From: Bacteroidia bacterium
GTDB lineage: Bacteria; Bacteroidota; Bacteroidia; Bacteroidales; Azobacteroidaceae
DNA length: 39,104 nt
Reading direction: 5' to 3'
NCBI GenBank assembly: GCA_025996865.1
Contig: BNTV01000038.1
Span: forward strand, 1-39,104
A program made the position numbers and the translations under genes. This document shows, one piece after another, positions 1 to 8,140 of this stretch (the first letter of the stretch is position 1; each line of letters opens with the position of its first letter). The notes beneath the pieces were generated by a model. The model made no database searches and was not told the DNA's origin. It worked only from the letters and a program-made list of their open reading frames with translations.

Positions 1-101
1 ATATGGACGGACGGAATCCAAATACAGCACCGCTACGCGGCGCTTGGTTGGGGAACATTCATTTTATTCCGGGCGCTGTCGCACCCGGCTATAAACGCAT
101 A

Positions 102-119
102 AGCGCTACGCGCTTTTTT
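102..119 (+). terminator. Possible rho-independent terminator
   Basis: A 5-bp GC-rich stem (AGCGC, loop TAC, GCGCT) at 102-114 is followed directly by a T run at 115-119. The form fits an intrinsic terminator for a plus-strand gene lying left of the window. The stem is short, and the palindrome may instead be part of the repeat DNA around it. Confidence 0.35.
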
Positions 120-262
120 AATCCCTTAACTTTTTACGTTAATCTGAGATTTTAAATTAATGATCCCACAAAGTTGCAGTCCGTCATTGGTAGCTCCTAT
201 AAAATATTTTAGATAAAAATGGATGACGTATTATCGTTAAAAATCAACGTGTTGTATAAATA

Positions 263-335
263 CGTCATTGGTAGCCGTAGGCGAATCAATCCGGAAATAA
301 TAAAACCGGATTGATTCGCTTCGCTTGCAATGACG
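263..335. repeat. Long imperfect inverted repeat (REP/MITE-like)
   Basis: CGTCATTG at 263-270 pairs with CAATGACG at 328-335. Inside it, GCGAATCAATCCGG at 281-294 pairs perfectly with CCGGATTGATTCGC at 306-319 around an 11-nt AT-rich loop. Elements with CGTCATTG-type ends and internal palindromes are common dispersed repeats in bacterial chromosomes. Copy number in this genome cannot be judged from one window. Confidence 0.6.
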
Positions 336-349
336 GTAGTGATATTATA

Positions 350-976
350 ATGCGACAATTTGAAATGCACCCAACTAATTTGGGTGGTCCGGCATTTTTA
401 TTTATCTTTGTCTGTGGCATTTTATTTATTTACCTAATAACAAATTGTAAAATAATGGAAGAATATTCAGAAAAACAATTATTGGTAAGAATCCGATTAT
501 TAGTCGTGTTTTTTATAATAGCCCTTGTAGTTAGCGGTATTACGGCATTCCCATTGGTAACGGAATTGAACATTTTATCTTCGTGGTTAGGTATAGACGG
601 TAGTTTGCCGCCGGATACCTATTGGGGATTAAAGCATTGGATTGCCATTGTCAACGAGGGTTTAACCAACACAAACAAGCAATATCCATTTATCTTGTAT
701 GGAACGGATTGGTTGGCATTTTCGCATATTGTCATTGCTGTTGCCTTTATCGGTTTATACCGTGAGCCAGTACGCAATAAATGGATTATATATTTTGGGA
801 TGATAGCTTGTGCCGGCATTATTCCTTTAGCTTTGATTTGCGGGGCAATCCGGGGAATTCCGTTTTATTGGCGACTGATTGATTGCGCTTTCGGTGTATT
901 TGGAATTATTCCGTTGTATTTGTTGCATGTTTATGTAACAAAATTGAGTGCTATGAAATATTCAAGTGACCATTAA
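350..976 (+). CDS. Hypothetical multi-pass membrane protein
   Basis: This is a 208-residue protein of unknown function with about five hydrophobic segments (roughly residues 11-30, 45-68, 128-150, 155-178 and 180-203). It is therefore almost certainly an inner-membrane protein. I chose the ATG at 350 because an upstream in-frame start near 311 would lie inside the right arm of the palindrome at 306-319 and would add residues that do not look like a signal. No catalytic motif or recognisable family signature was seen. It stands alone: the remnant of an HTH gene follows immediately, and the fucosidase gene beyond is convergent. It could be a late remnant of an accessory module. Confidence 0.6.
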   Translation: MRQFEMHPTNLGGPAFLFIFVCGILFIYLITNCKIMEEYSEKQLLVRIRLLVVFFIIALVVSGITAFPLVTELNILSSWLGIDGSLPPDTYWGLKHWIAIVNEGLTNTNKQYPFILYGTDWLAFSHIVIAVAFIGLYREPVRNKWIIYFGMIACAGIIPLALICGAIRGIPFYWRLIDCAFGVFGIIPLYLLHVYVTKLSAMKYSSDH

Positions 977-978
977 AA

Positions 979-1077
979 AAAGACAAATTTGATATTGAAG
1001 CGCTACTAAAATATATCGGCGGAACGGTAACAAAAACAGCATTAGCTAAAGCATCCGGCATTAATCCTGCGCAATAG
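979..1077 (+). pseudogene. Remnant of a helix-turn-helix (antitoxin-like) gene
   Basis: An open frame without a start codon encodes about 32 residues containing IEALLKYIGG and TKTALAKASGINPAQ, ending at TAG (1075-1077). The second part reads like the first helices of an XRE/HicB-type HTH domain, where family members continue with a recognition helix (typically LSHY). Here the frame stops just before that helix, and an in-frame stop at 967-969 precedes it. It is best read as a broken fragment. The family assignment is from motif memory only. Confidence 0.5.
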
Positions 1078-1087
1078 TATATATTTT

Positions 1088-2605
1088 TCAAGTTATAGCT
1101 TGTTGATACGCCCCTTTCTCTCCCTTGTTGACTTGTTTTAATTTTATTTCTATCACAAACGGTTCATTTAATTTCTGAATTTCGGAAGGAAGAACGATAT
1201 CATAATAAATCGAACCTGATTTATCACGTCCTCCATCTCTTACAACTGCGGCTTTTTTAGCAGCAATAAATTTAGCGCTTTCTATCACATAGACCATATC
1301 CTTTTCTTTACTTCCCGGTACTTTTATTCTCAGTAAATTATTCACCGGCTTGTTGAATACCGTCAGATAAACGGTATCGCCCTTTTGAGTCGAATAGCCC
1401 CAATCCTGCTTGTCAAGCATGGAATGTTGTACGCCATATACGGCATTTCCATTGACAGACATCCAATTGCCTATCGCTTTAGCGATTTTTGTTTCCTCCG
1501 GACGTATATTGCCCTCCCCGTCAGGGCCGAAATTAATGACAAAATTACCGTCCAGGGAATTGGCTTTTATAGTCATTTCAATTAAATCGTATGGGGTTTT
1601 CAGATAGGTCAACGACCAGTCGCGGTGGTATCCCCATTGATTTTCCGGAATGGTCATTACGCAGTCCCAATCGTTTCCTCCCGTTTCAGCCAAACTGTTC
1701 GGCAAATTACGCTCGAAACGCTGGTCGTAATCATCTATCAGGTCGCCGTTTGTATCCACATGGCGTTTCCCGTTTTCATCCGCCCTGAAACGACTGCCGA
1801 TAATCAGTCCGGGTGCATATTTCCGAAGTTCTTTCCCCAGATTGTCAACCCAGGCTGCTTCTTTCATCCATGCGCCGTCCCAAGAACCGTCGAACCAAAG
1901 TCCTTTGATTGTCGGATAATTTGTTAAAAGTTCTATCAGCTGATTCCGTGTAAATTCTTTAAATGTCTCATAACGAATTTTGTTGTTTTCTCCTGAAATT
2001 GCCGTGTAACCGGCCCAGTTAAGCCGGTCGTCGGCCGTAATCGCAGCTCCGGCCTGATAACCCGGATGGTTCCAGTCTATAATGGAAAAATAAAGGTACA
2101 CATCTATGCCTTCGGCATTATAAGCATCTACAATTTCCTTTACAATATCTTTTTTATAGGGAGTGTTTGCGATTGTATAATCGGTATATTTACTTGGCCA
2201 CATACAAAAACCGTCGTGATGTTTCGTGGTGAATATCATGTATTTGGCTCCCATTTGCTTGGCCTGTCCGGCCCATTGTTTGGCATCAAACTTCGTTGGA
2301 TTAAATTGTTTGTACAAATTATCATATTCTTCCGTGCTGATTAATCCGGATGTCCGGAACCATTCGGCGGCGTATTGGGTGGTTTTACCGTTCCACTGAC
2401 CGCCGGGAATTGCATAGATTCCCCAATGGATGAATTGCCCTAAACCGTATTCTCGCCAGCGTTGCATCTCTGCATCGGTACGTTTACCGATTCGGTGCGC
2501 TCCATGTTTTAAAGGGATTCTTCCCTTTTTTTCTGTGGTTTGAGCGATACTTTGCAAAGAAAATACCGCACACAATAAAACTATCCAAAATGTATTTTTC
2601 TTCAT
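1088..2605 (-). CDS. Alpha-L-fucosidase, GH29 family
   Basis: A 505-residue secreted glycoside hydrolase that removes alpha-linked L-fucose from glycans, probably in the periplasm. A signal peptide covers about residues 1-21 (MKKNTFWIVLLCAVFSLQSIAQ). GH29 hallmarks are GLGQFIHWGIYA (54-65), FTTKHHDGFCMW (125-136) and LWFDGSWDG (236-244), in which Asp239 is the expected catalytic nucleophile. NFVINFGPDGEG (354-365) is the conserved strand after the barrel. The general acid is variable in this family and was not assigned. It is the last gene of the minus-strand PUL, 28 nt after the GH2 gene, and is presumably co-transcribed with it. Length is normal for a single-domain GH29. Confidence 0.93.
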   Translation of the reverse strand: MKKNTFWIVLLCAVFSLQSIAQTTEKKGRIPLKHGAHRIGKRTDAEMQRWREYGLGQFIHWGIYAIPGGQWNGKTTQYAAEWFRTSGLISTEEYDNLYKQFNPTKFDAKQWAGQAKQMGAKYMIFTTKHHDGFCMWPSKYTDYTIANTPYKKDIVKEIVDAYNAEGIDVYLYFSIIDWNHPGYQAGAAITADDRLNWAGYTAISGENNKIRYETFKEFTRNQLIELLTNYPTIKGLWFDGSWDGAWMKEAAWVDNLGKELRKYAPGLIIGSRFRADENGKRHVDTNGDLIDDYDQRFERNLPNSLAETGGNDWDCVMTIPENQWGYHRDWSLTYLKTPYDLIEMTIKANSLDGNFVINFGPDGEGNIRPEETKIAKAIGNWMSVNGNAVYGVQHSMLDKQDWGYSTQKGDTVYLTVFNKPVNNLLRIKVPGSKEKDMVYVIESAKFIAAKKAAVVRDGGRDKSGSIYYDIVLPSEIQKLNEPFVIEIKLKQVNKGEKGAYQQAIT

Positions 2606-2633
2606 TTTTTTTATATTGCTTGTTTATTAACGT

Positions 2634-4727
2634 TTACAAACCTATATGTTCTGTTGTTTTTTTCTTGGGTTGATCGGACTCTGTCGATTTTTTATTTTCC
2701 GGCGAATAATTCCAGATTATTTGGTCTTCATATTCCTTTCCGTCTTTTATAACTTTGGCTTCCACCCTGTTTTTCCCCTGATTTAATTCTACGTTATTGA
2801 AAATATAGTGTACTGCGGTAGTTCCCTTTTTAAACCCGGTAATTTCCGTTCCGTTGACAAAAAGCCTTGGAATTCCTATATTTGAATAAACAGTTACAGA
2901 AGTTGTTTTATTCTCCCTTTGTGCAGCTCTACGTTGCGTAAGATATAAAACGGGTTCTTTGCTCCAGTTTGCCTTATACCAGTAAAACGGATCTTTTTTT
3001 ATCTTGCGGTCAAAAGTCACAAGGCCTTTCATATTGCGGGCTTCCACGCCTCCCTGCGTATTTACGGGCGTTGCAAAGTCGAATGTATTCCATACGTAAG
3101 AAGCAAGCAGATAGGGATGTCCGGAAATGAACCCCCACTGTATTTCATGAAATTTGGTAGAAAATGTTTCGGGATAAAATTGAGAGAAATACCGTCCAAA
3201 TTCACCGACAACTTCCTCCTGTTGATTAACATTCGCTTCGGCGCCGTATTCTGAGAATATAACCTTATAATCAGGAAAATCTTTTTCCATGCCTTTTATC
3301 CATTTTTCCACATCGCTGATTTCCCCGTTATACCAGCCGAAATAATGGTTTATCCCTTGTATATCGGCATTCAGGTTAGAGGCCTGATCAACTTTCGAAT
3401 AGCCGCTGACAGAGACTGTGTATCTGTCCGGATCCTCGGTTTTTGCCCAATCATTCAAATCTGAAGTGAGGGCAACCGTATAATTATAAGGAGTATAGAC
3501 TTCATTATGCAGTCCCCAGACATAAATACAAGGATGGTTGTAGTTCTGGCGAATAAGTTCCGTCAATTGCTGTTTGGCGTTACCGGCTTCCTGTGTGCTG
3601 ACTCTGTTCACAAACGGAATTTCTGCCCAGACGATAAACCCGATGCTGTCGCATTTGGCATAAATCCTTTCCGCTTGCTGATAGTGGGCAAAACGAATGG
3701 TTGTCGCACCTATTTCTTTTATAATTGCCAGGTCCGTATCATGTTGTTCGTCCGTCAGGGCGCTTCCCAGTTCCCACCAATCCTGATGGCGGCATACGCC
3801 GTACATCGGAACTTTTTTACCGTTCAGATACATTCCGTCTGCAGTTTTCAGTTCAAAATGTCTTATGCCCAAAGGTTGTACAACTTCATCTATCATTTTA
3901 CCATCGGCTATGAGTTGTGTTACAAGTTTGTACAGGTATGGGTCTTCAAGGCCTTGCCACAAGTGAGGATTTTTTACGGTAAAGTTTTGCGTAAAAGATT
4001 GTCTTCCCTGGGGCAATACGGTAATGCGCGTATCCTGCTTTGATTTAATCTTTCCGTCGGCTTCATACAGGGTGGTTACCAGAAGGGCGTCCTTGGCATC
4101 GTGGTTTTTATTTTCGAGTTTTATTTTTACACTTATGCCGGCAGATTTACCGGTCACATTTTTTTGACTGATATAAATTCCGGGAGAGGCATAATCCGTA
4201 ACGGTTATATTCAGATTTTCCGTTACGATAAGTTCTACCGGACGGTACATTCCGCCATATACGCCGAATAAAGTATGATTGACCGGGATAATATCCGGTT
4301 TGGAAGCGTTATCCGCTTTTACTAATATTTCATTTTCCTGTCCGTATTTTAATAATCCGGTAATTTCGATTGCAAAGGCGGAGTATCCTCCTTTATGATT
4401 TCCCGCAAGTGTTCCGTTGATATATACTTCCGCTTCCGCCGCCACCCCTTCAAATCGAAGGAATACCCGTTTCCCGGATAAAGACCGGTCGGGTGTATAT
4501 GTTTTCTTGTAATAAGCCTCGCCTGCATAAAATATGTTTTTTTTAGTTTGCATATCTTCTGCATTCCATGTGTGAGGAATTTTGACGGGTTGCCAATCTT
4601 CATTCATAGTTCCGGGCAGGTTTTCGGCTTTCTTGAATGACCATCCGTCATTAAACGGTAGATTCTTCCGGGCAAAACCCGGAAGAATAACCATCGTTAA
4701 AATAAAAATTAAAAATGTTTTTTGCAT
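2634..4727 (-). CDS. GH2 glycosidase (beta-galactosidase/glucuronidase type)
   Basis: A secreted GH2 enzyme of about 697 residues, beginning with a signal peptide (MQKTFLIFILTMVILPGFA). It has the usual order of a sugar-binding jelly-roll domain (FNDGWSF, VKIPHTWNAED), an immunoglobulin-like domain and a TIM barrel. VWGLHNEVYTP contains the acid/base Glu (about residue 409), and VIFSEYGAEAN holds the nucleophile Glu (about 493). Substrate cannot be read directly; beta-galactosidase is the commonest activity for this architecture and fits a fucosylated glycan PUL. I chose the ATG at 4727 because it places the signal peptide at the N-terminus and sits 16 nt after the M60 stop. The alternative at 4754 overlaps that gene. 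The C-terminal tail is Lys/Thr-rich and low in complexity. Confidence 0.9.
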   Translation of the reverse strand: MQKTFLIFILTMVILPGFARKNLPFNDGWSFKKAENLPGTMNEDWQPVKIPHTWNAEDMQTKKNIFYAGEAYYKKTYTPDRSLSGKRVFLRFEGVAAEAEVYINGTLAGNHKGGYSAFAIEITGLLKYGQENEILVKADNASKPDIIPVNHTLFGVYGGMYRPVELIVTENLNITVTDYASPGIYISQKNVTGKSAGISVKIKLENKNHDAKDALLVTTLYEADGKIKSKQDTRITVLPQGRQSFTQNFTVKNPHLWQGLEDPYLYKLVTQLIADGKMIDEVVQPLGIRHFELKTADGMYLNGKKVPMYGVCRHQDWWELGSALTDEQHDTDLAIIKEIGATTIRFAHYQQAERIYAKCDSIGFIVWAEIPFVNRVSTQEAGNAKQQLTELIRQNYNHPCIYVWGLHNEVYTPYNYTVALTSDLNDWAKTEDPDRYTVSVSGYSKVDQASNLNADIQGINHYFGWYNGEISDVEKWIKGMEKDFPDYKVIFSEYGAEANVNQQEEVVGEFGRYFSQFYPETFSTKFHEIQWGFISGHPYLLASYVWNTFDFATPVNTQGGVEARNMKGLVTFDRKIKKDPFYWYKANWSKEPVLYLTQRRAAQRENKTTSVTVYSNIGIPRLFVNGTEITGFKKGTTAVHYIFNNVELNQGKNRVEAKVIKDGKEYEDQIIWNYSPENKKSTESDQPKKKTTEHIGL

Positions 4728-4743
4728 AGTGAATACGTTATGT

Positions 4744-7700
4744 TTACCGGACAATGATTTTCGAAACGGATTCTTTCTTTGCCTGTTTCACTTCAATAAA
4801 GTACGTTCCCGGCTTGTCGATACTTAGTTCGCCCGGCTTATCGCCCATCTTTCTTTCGGACAGTTTGACGCCCGAAAGGGTATAGACATTCACTACGGCA
4901 TCGGAAAATCCATTGTCCGACAGGATATAAAACGGCTGTCCCGCTTTTACCGGATTGGGGTAAACGCTTATTCCCGATTCGCCGGCCGGCGGCTTCAAGC
5001 CGGTTTTAATTTTTGCGGAAATGTTGACGTCCAAGTGGTTTGTTACATTTACGGTCAGGCTGTATATGCCGTTATCTACTGTTGGCGTTACTACCTCTTC
5101 ATCGACCGTTACACTCAAATCTTCCGCATCCGGCGATAAAGAGAAGGTGATTGTATAATCGCTGTCTTCGTCGGCCGATTGTATGCCTGCCTGCGAAGTG
5201 ATTATTCCATCGTTCGTCATTACGTTTACTCTGAATTTGAGCGGTTCGGGCGCGGGCAATTGTACTTCCGGAGCTTTGGAGCCTGCACTAAATTCCGCGA
5301 CTTGTATAGTACTTCCGTTCGGCTTGTTCCAGTCTTCAATGACTACTCGAATGTAACGGTACGATACATCTGAAAATTCAATGATTATTTCATTGTCGTT
5401 TTTCACGTAATCGATTATGTGGTGTTCTTTAACAGGCGTAAATGTGGTGTTATCGTTTGATGCGTAAACGGATAACTGCCTTGCCCTGATATACTCGGAA
5501 GTATTGCCCGCACTGCGATGCAAATAACTTACATAATTGAATGTTTGTGCAGTTTGCATGTCGATTGTAAACGACGGAACATAATCGGCGGGGCCTGTTA
5601 CACCTTCGTATGTTTTTCCCGGTTTGATAAATGAGAATGAAGATGTCGTATTACCGTCAATGATGTTCGCCGGATTGTCGCCGCCCACGGTGCCGTCGGG
5701 AACACCCTCAATAGAGGTAGTAACCGTCCAGTTTGTTTTGTCTATCGGGGTCGTTGTATTTTCCGGGCTTGAGGTTGTGATACCTCGCAGCGCTATGGGC
5801 GTCCATGCGGGACGAATTTGCCCCGTAACCGTTGTGAATTCTTCGGCTGTGCGGTTGATGTCCGACAAATCAAGAATTTCACCCTTTGTCTTTGCATCGG
5901 CCATTCTTGCCCGCAATTTTGCCTTGATTTCACGGTCTGTTACACGTATTCCCCAAATATTGAAAAATTCCGTAAGGTCGTATCCCGATACTTGCGAGGC
6001 TTTCCAAATCAGGTAAGCGCGTCGTTCGTCGGCTCCGCCGCCGGTAATATTTTCTTCCCGCACTACGCGGTGCATGTTTTTGTAAAAATCGTCTCCGAAA
6101 ATTAAAAATAATTGTTCCCAAACCATGAACCGCAACTCGTCGCGGTTGAAGCCGGTAATATTTTCCAAATCCCCATCTTCCATATCATATATCCGCTTTG
6201 AAAACGGCAGTTTCAAATACGTATTCTGCGCTTGTTCCCATCGTGCGGCGGAAGTACGGTTGTAATCAGGTCCCTGTATGTTTCTTTCCACTGTGTATGA
6301 ATAAATATTGACGGTTGATTCGGTAGCCTTATTAATCATGTAAGCGGGTTGTTGGTGCTGATGCCCCAGTTCATGTCCCAACATCCATGAGTTATTACTT
6401 GCCGTACCCAGTTTTGTCAGATAACGGTGGCGGCTGGCGCTCGGATAGCCGGTATAACCGGTCGAATTGGCATGTGGACTCTCGCTCGTATTTTCTACTA
6501 AGAGGAATCTCACTTCGCCCGTTTTCAGGCGATGATGCAACGGATTCGCATCGTTGTTGTCCATGCCGCTGATTTCGTCTTCTTTTGCGAGTAAGGTATG
6601 GATGGATTCCATCCACTCGTCTTTATTCTCGTTGATAGAGTATTGCAGGGCTGACGCGCGCGTAGCCGCGACTGCGATATAGTCGGATTGATACAGTACA
6701 TCAGGCGTTTGATAGTCGTTCATCATGCTTGCAAACTCGGCGTGTTGGGTAACTCCAAATACATAGCGCGGCGCACGCACGTGCTCGCTGTTGTCTGTAA
6801 AAGTAATTTTTGCCTTGCCTTCCGGTTCGGGGCTTCCGTCCTGAATAAAACTCAACCAGATGAGGCCTCCCGAAGCGGCTGTTATCGTATTTACGCCTGC
6901 TGTCAGCGGATATTGCGCGCCGGTATTTCTGCCGTCCACGTTGAATCCCATCGTTCCAACGGTAAGCGCCGGCATCACATTCAGTCCGGTCGGCGTAAGG
7001 ATTTCGACGTTTACTTCCACTTTTTTTCCGGCTTCCACATAGAAGCCTGTGGGCTGCTTGTCATACTTTTTATGTCCTTGGCACAAACGAATCCGCTCTT
7101 TTTCGGCGCTGTTAATCTGATTGATTTCGATTGTTGAGGGATAAGGCGTAGTAATATTGGATTGTCCTTGTGTTGCTGAAATGGAAAGGTTCATGTCCGA
7201 TGTAACGCTGGCGACACGTATCTTGTCGCCTTCTATAATCGCACCGCCGGTTGCAACAGGATTTACATAATCGGTTTTTAATTTGAAAACGGCCGTAAAT
7301 TCATCGCCATCATCTACTCTGGCAAAAGAGGGTGTAACATTTGAAATGCCTTCGCCTAAACTTACGATGACGTTATGTTTAACAACTCCGGGCGGCAATT
7401 CGGTCTTTCCCAAACCAAATTCGGCGATTTGCATGGTGCTGCCGCTTCCGGATCCCGCTCCCGGATAATCGGGGTGCTGACCGCTGTAAATATCACTCCA
7501 CATAGCAAGTTTTACCCTGATATACCGGCAGGTAGATTGCGGTATATCTATTTTGTATGTGTTCGGGTCGGCTATTTCGACAGAACCGGTATATCCGGCT
7601 ATATTCGGAATCCATACTATGTCGTTATTAATTTTGACAAAGTCTGTACCGTCGTTACTGATTTCGATATTGATGCCATACACGCGCAGGTATTTGTAGT

Positions 7701-8031
7701 TATTGCCGCCACGGTGACGCCATTTGATATAATCAAACGTTTGCGCCGATTGCATATCAATGGTAAATGAAGGTATGAAACCGGAAGGCTGCACGGGTAC
7801 CGTACCGTAGCCTTTACCCGGCTTGGCCAATGACAGGAATGTAGTAGCATTGTCGTCGAACAGATGCTCCGGCAGTCCGGTGGCATTATCAACTACATAC
7901 CCATAGTCTGTTGCCGTTTGCGTAGTTACCGTCCAGTTTGCACGGTCGATATCAGTTTCAGTTGCTGTTTGCGCTATCATCGTTGTTACCATTAACAATG
8001 ATGACAAAAATAAGGGTAATTTTTTTTTCAT
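4744..8031 (-). CDS. M60-like metallopeptidase with F5/8C modules and T9SS tail
   Basis: This 1095-residue secreted protein probably cleaves glycoproteins such as mucins near O-glycans, as known M60-like (PF13402) enzymes do. Order: signal peptide 1-21; F5/8C (CBM32-like) carbohydrate-binding domain about 25-208; beta-sandwich linker about 217-290; M60 peptidase about 315-690; second F5/8C about 763-918; Ig-like linker; T9SS type-A sorting domain about 1020-1095 (YPNPV near 1024, ending SKIIVR). The gluzincin motif HELGH (553-557) with Glu571 thirteen residues later gives HExxH-X13-E. The T9SS tail implies export to the cell surface or medium, unlike the neighbouring lipoproteins. The first F5/8C domain closely resembles that of the adjacent lipoprotein. 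It lies 109 nt after that gene and 16 nt before the GH2 gene. Confidence 0.9.
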   Translation of the reverse strand: MKKKLPLFLSSLLMVTTMIAQTATETDIDRANWTVTTQTATDYGYVVDNATGLPEHLFDDNATTFLSLAKPGKGYGTVPVQPSGFIPSFTIDMQSAQTFDYIKWRHRGGNNYKYLRVYGINIEISNDGTDFVKINNDIVWIPNIAGYTGSVEIADPNTYKIDIPQSTCRYIRVKLAMWSDIYSGQHPDYPGAGSGSGSTMQIAEFGLGKTELPPGVVKHNVIVSLGEGISNVTPSFARVDDGDEFTAVFKLKTDYVNPVATGGAIIEGDKIRVASVTSDMNLSISATQGQSNITTPYPSTIEINQINSAEKERIRLCQGHKKYDKQPTGFYVEAGKKVEVNVEILTPTGLNVMPALTVGTMGFNVDGRNTGAQYPLTAGVNTITAASGGLIWLSFIQDGSPEPEGKAKITFTDNSEHVRAPRYVFGVTQHAEFASMMNDYQTPDVLYQSDYIAVAATRASALQYSINENKDEWMESIHTLLAKEDEISGMDNNDANPLHHRLKTGEVRFLLVENTSESPHANSTGYTGYPSASRHRYLTKLGTASNNSWMLGHELGHQHQQPAYMINKATESTVNIYSYTVERNIQGPDYNRTSAARWEQAQNTYLKLPFSKRIYDMEDGDLENITGFNRDELRFMVWEQLFLIFGDDFYKNMHRVVREENITGGGADERRAYLIWKASQVSGYDLTEFFNIWGIRVTDREIKAKLRARMADAKTKGEILDLSDINRTAEEFTTVTGQIRPAWTPIALRGITTSSPENTTTPIDKTNWTVTTSIEGVPDGTVGGDNPANIIDGNTTSSFSFIKPGKTYEGVTGPADYVPSFTIDMQTAQTFNYVSYLHRSAGNTSEYIRARQLSVYASNDNTTFTPVKEHHIIDYVKNDNEIIIEFSDVSYRYIRVVIEDWNKPNGSTIQVAEFSAGSKAPEVQLPAPEPLKFRVNVMTNDGIITSQAGIQSADEDSDYTITFSLSPDAEDLSVTVDEEVVTPTVDNGIYSLTVNVTNHLDVNISAKIKTGLKPPAGESGISVYPNPVKAGQPFYILSDNGFSDAVVNVYTLSGVKLSERKMGDKPGELSIDKPGTYFIEVKQAKKESVSKIIVR

Positions 8032-8060
8032 ACGACATAATTTTTTAAAAGATTATAAGA

Positions 8061-8078
8061 AACAAGCAATGGCTTGTT
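8061..8078. repeat. Short hairpin upstream of the M60 gene
   Basis: AACAAGC (8061-8067) and GCTTGTT (8072-8078) form a perfect 7-bp stem with a 4-nt loop. It lies in the leader between the lipoprotein and M60 genes, about 30 nt before the M60 start. It may affect mRNA stability or translation of the peptidase gene. Confidence 0.4.
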
Positions 8079-8086
8079 GAAATAAT

Positions 8087-8133
8087 GAGGCTGTCTAAAA
8101 AGGACGGGCAAAACGCCCTTTTTAGACAGTCTC
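8087..8133. repeat. Intra-operon long hairpin between lipoprotein and M60 genes
   Basis: GAGGCTGTCTAAAAAGG (8087-8103) pairs with CCTTTTTAGACAGTCTC (8117-8133) with one mismatch, and GGGC (8106-8109) can pair with GCCC (8115-8118) at the tip. On the transcribed (minus) strand it starts about 7 nt after the lipoprotein stop codon. No T run follows, so it is more likely a processing or attenuation hairpin than a full terminator. A small dispersed palindromic repeat is the other possibility. It would allow SusCD and the lipoprotein to be expressed more strongly than the downstream enzymes. Confidence 0.55.
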
Positions 8134-8140
8134 AACGAGA

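Larger units (their letters stand above)
1..349. other. Gene-free stretch rich in short palindromes
   Basis: No credible protein-coding gene is visible before the membrane protein starting at 350. The stretch contains several GC-rich palindromes: CCGGG/CCCGG at 69-73 and 84-88, AGCGC/GCGCT at 102-106 and 110-114 followed by a T run, and a long hairpin at 263-335. The motif CGTCATTGGTAGC occurs twice (182-194 and 263-275). This looks like an accumulation of repeat-derived intergenic DNA rather than a regulatory region of one gene. Confidence 0.6.

Noticed and set aside
182..275. CRISPR-like repeats (two copies of CGTCATTGGTAGC).
   Set aside because: Only two copies, spaced 81 nt apart, within palindromic repeat DNA and with no cas genes.
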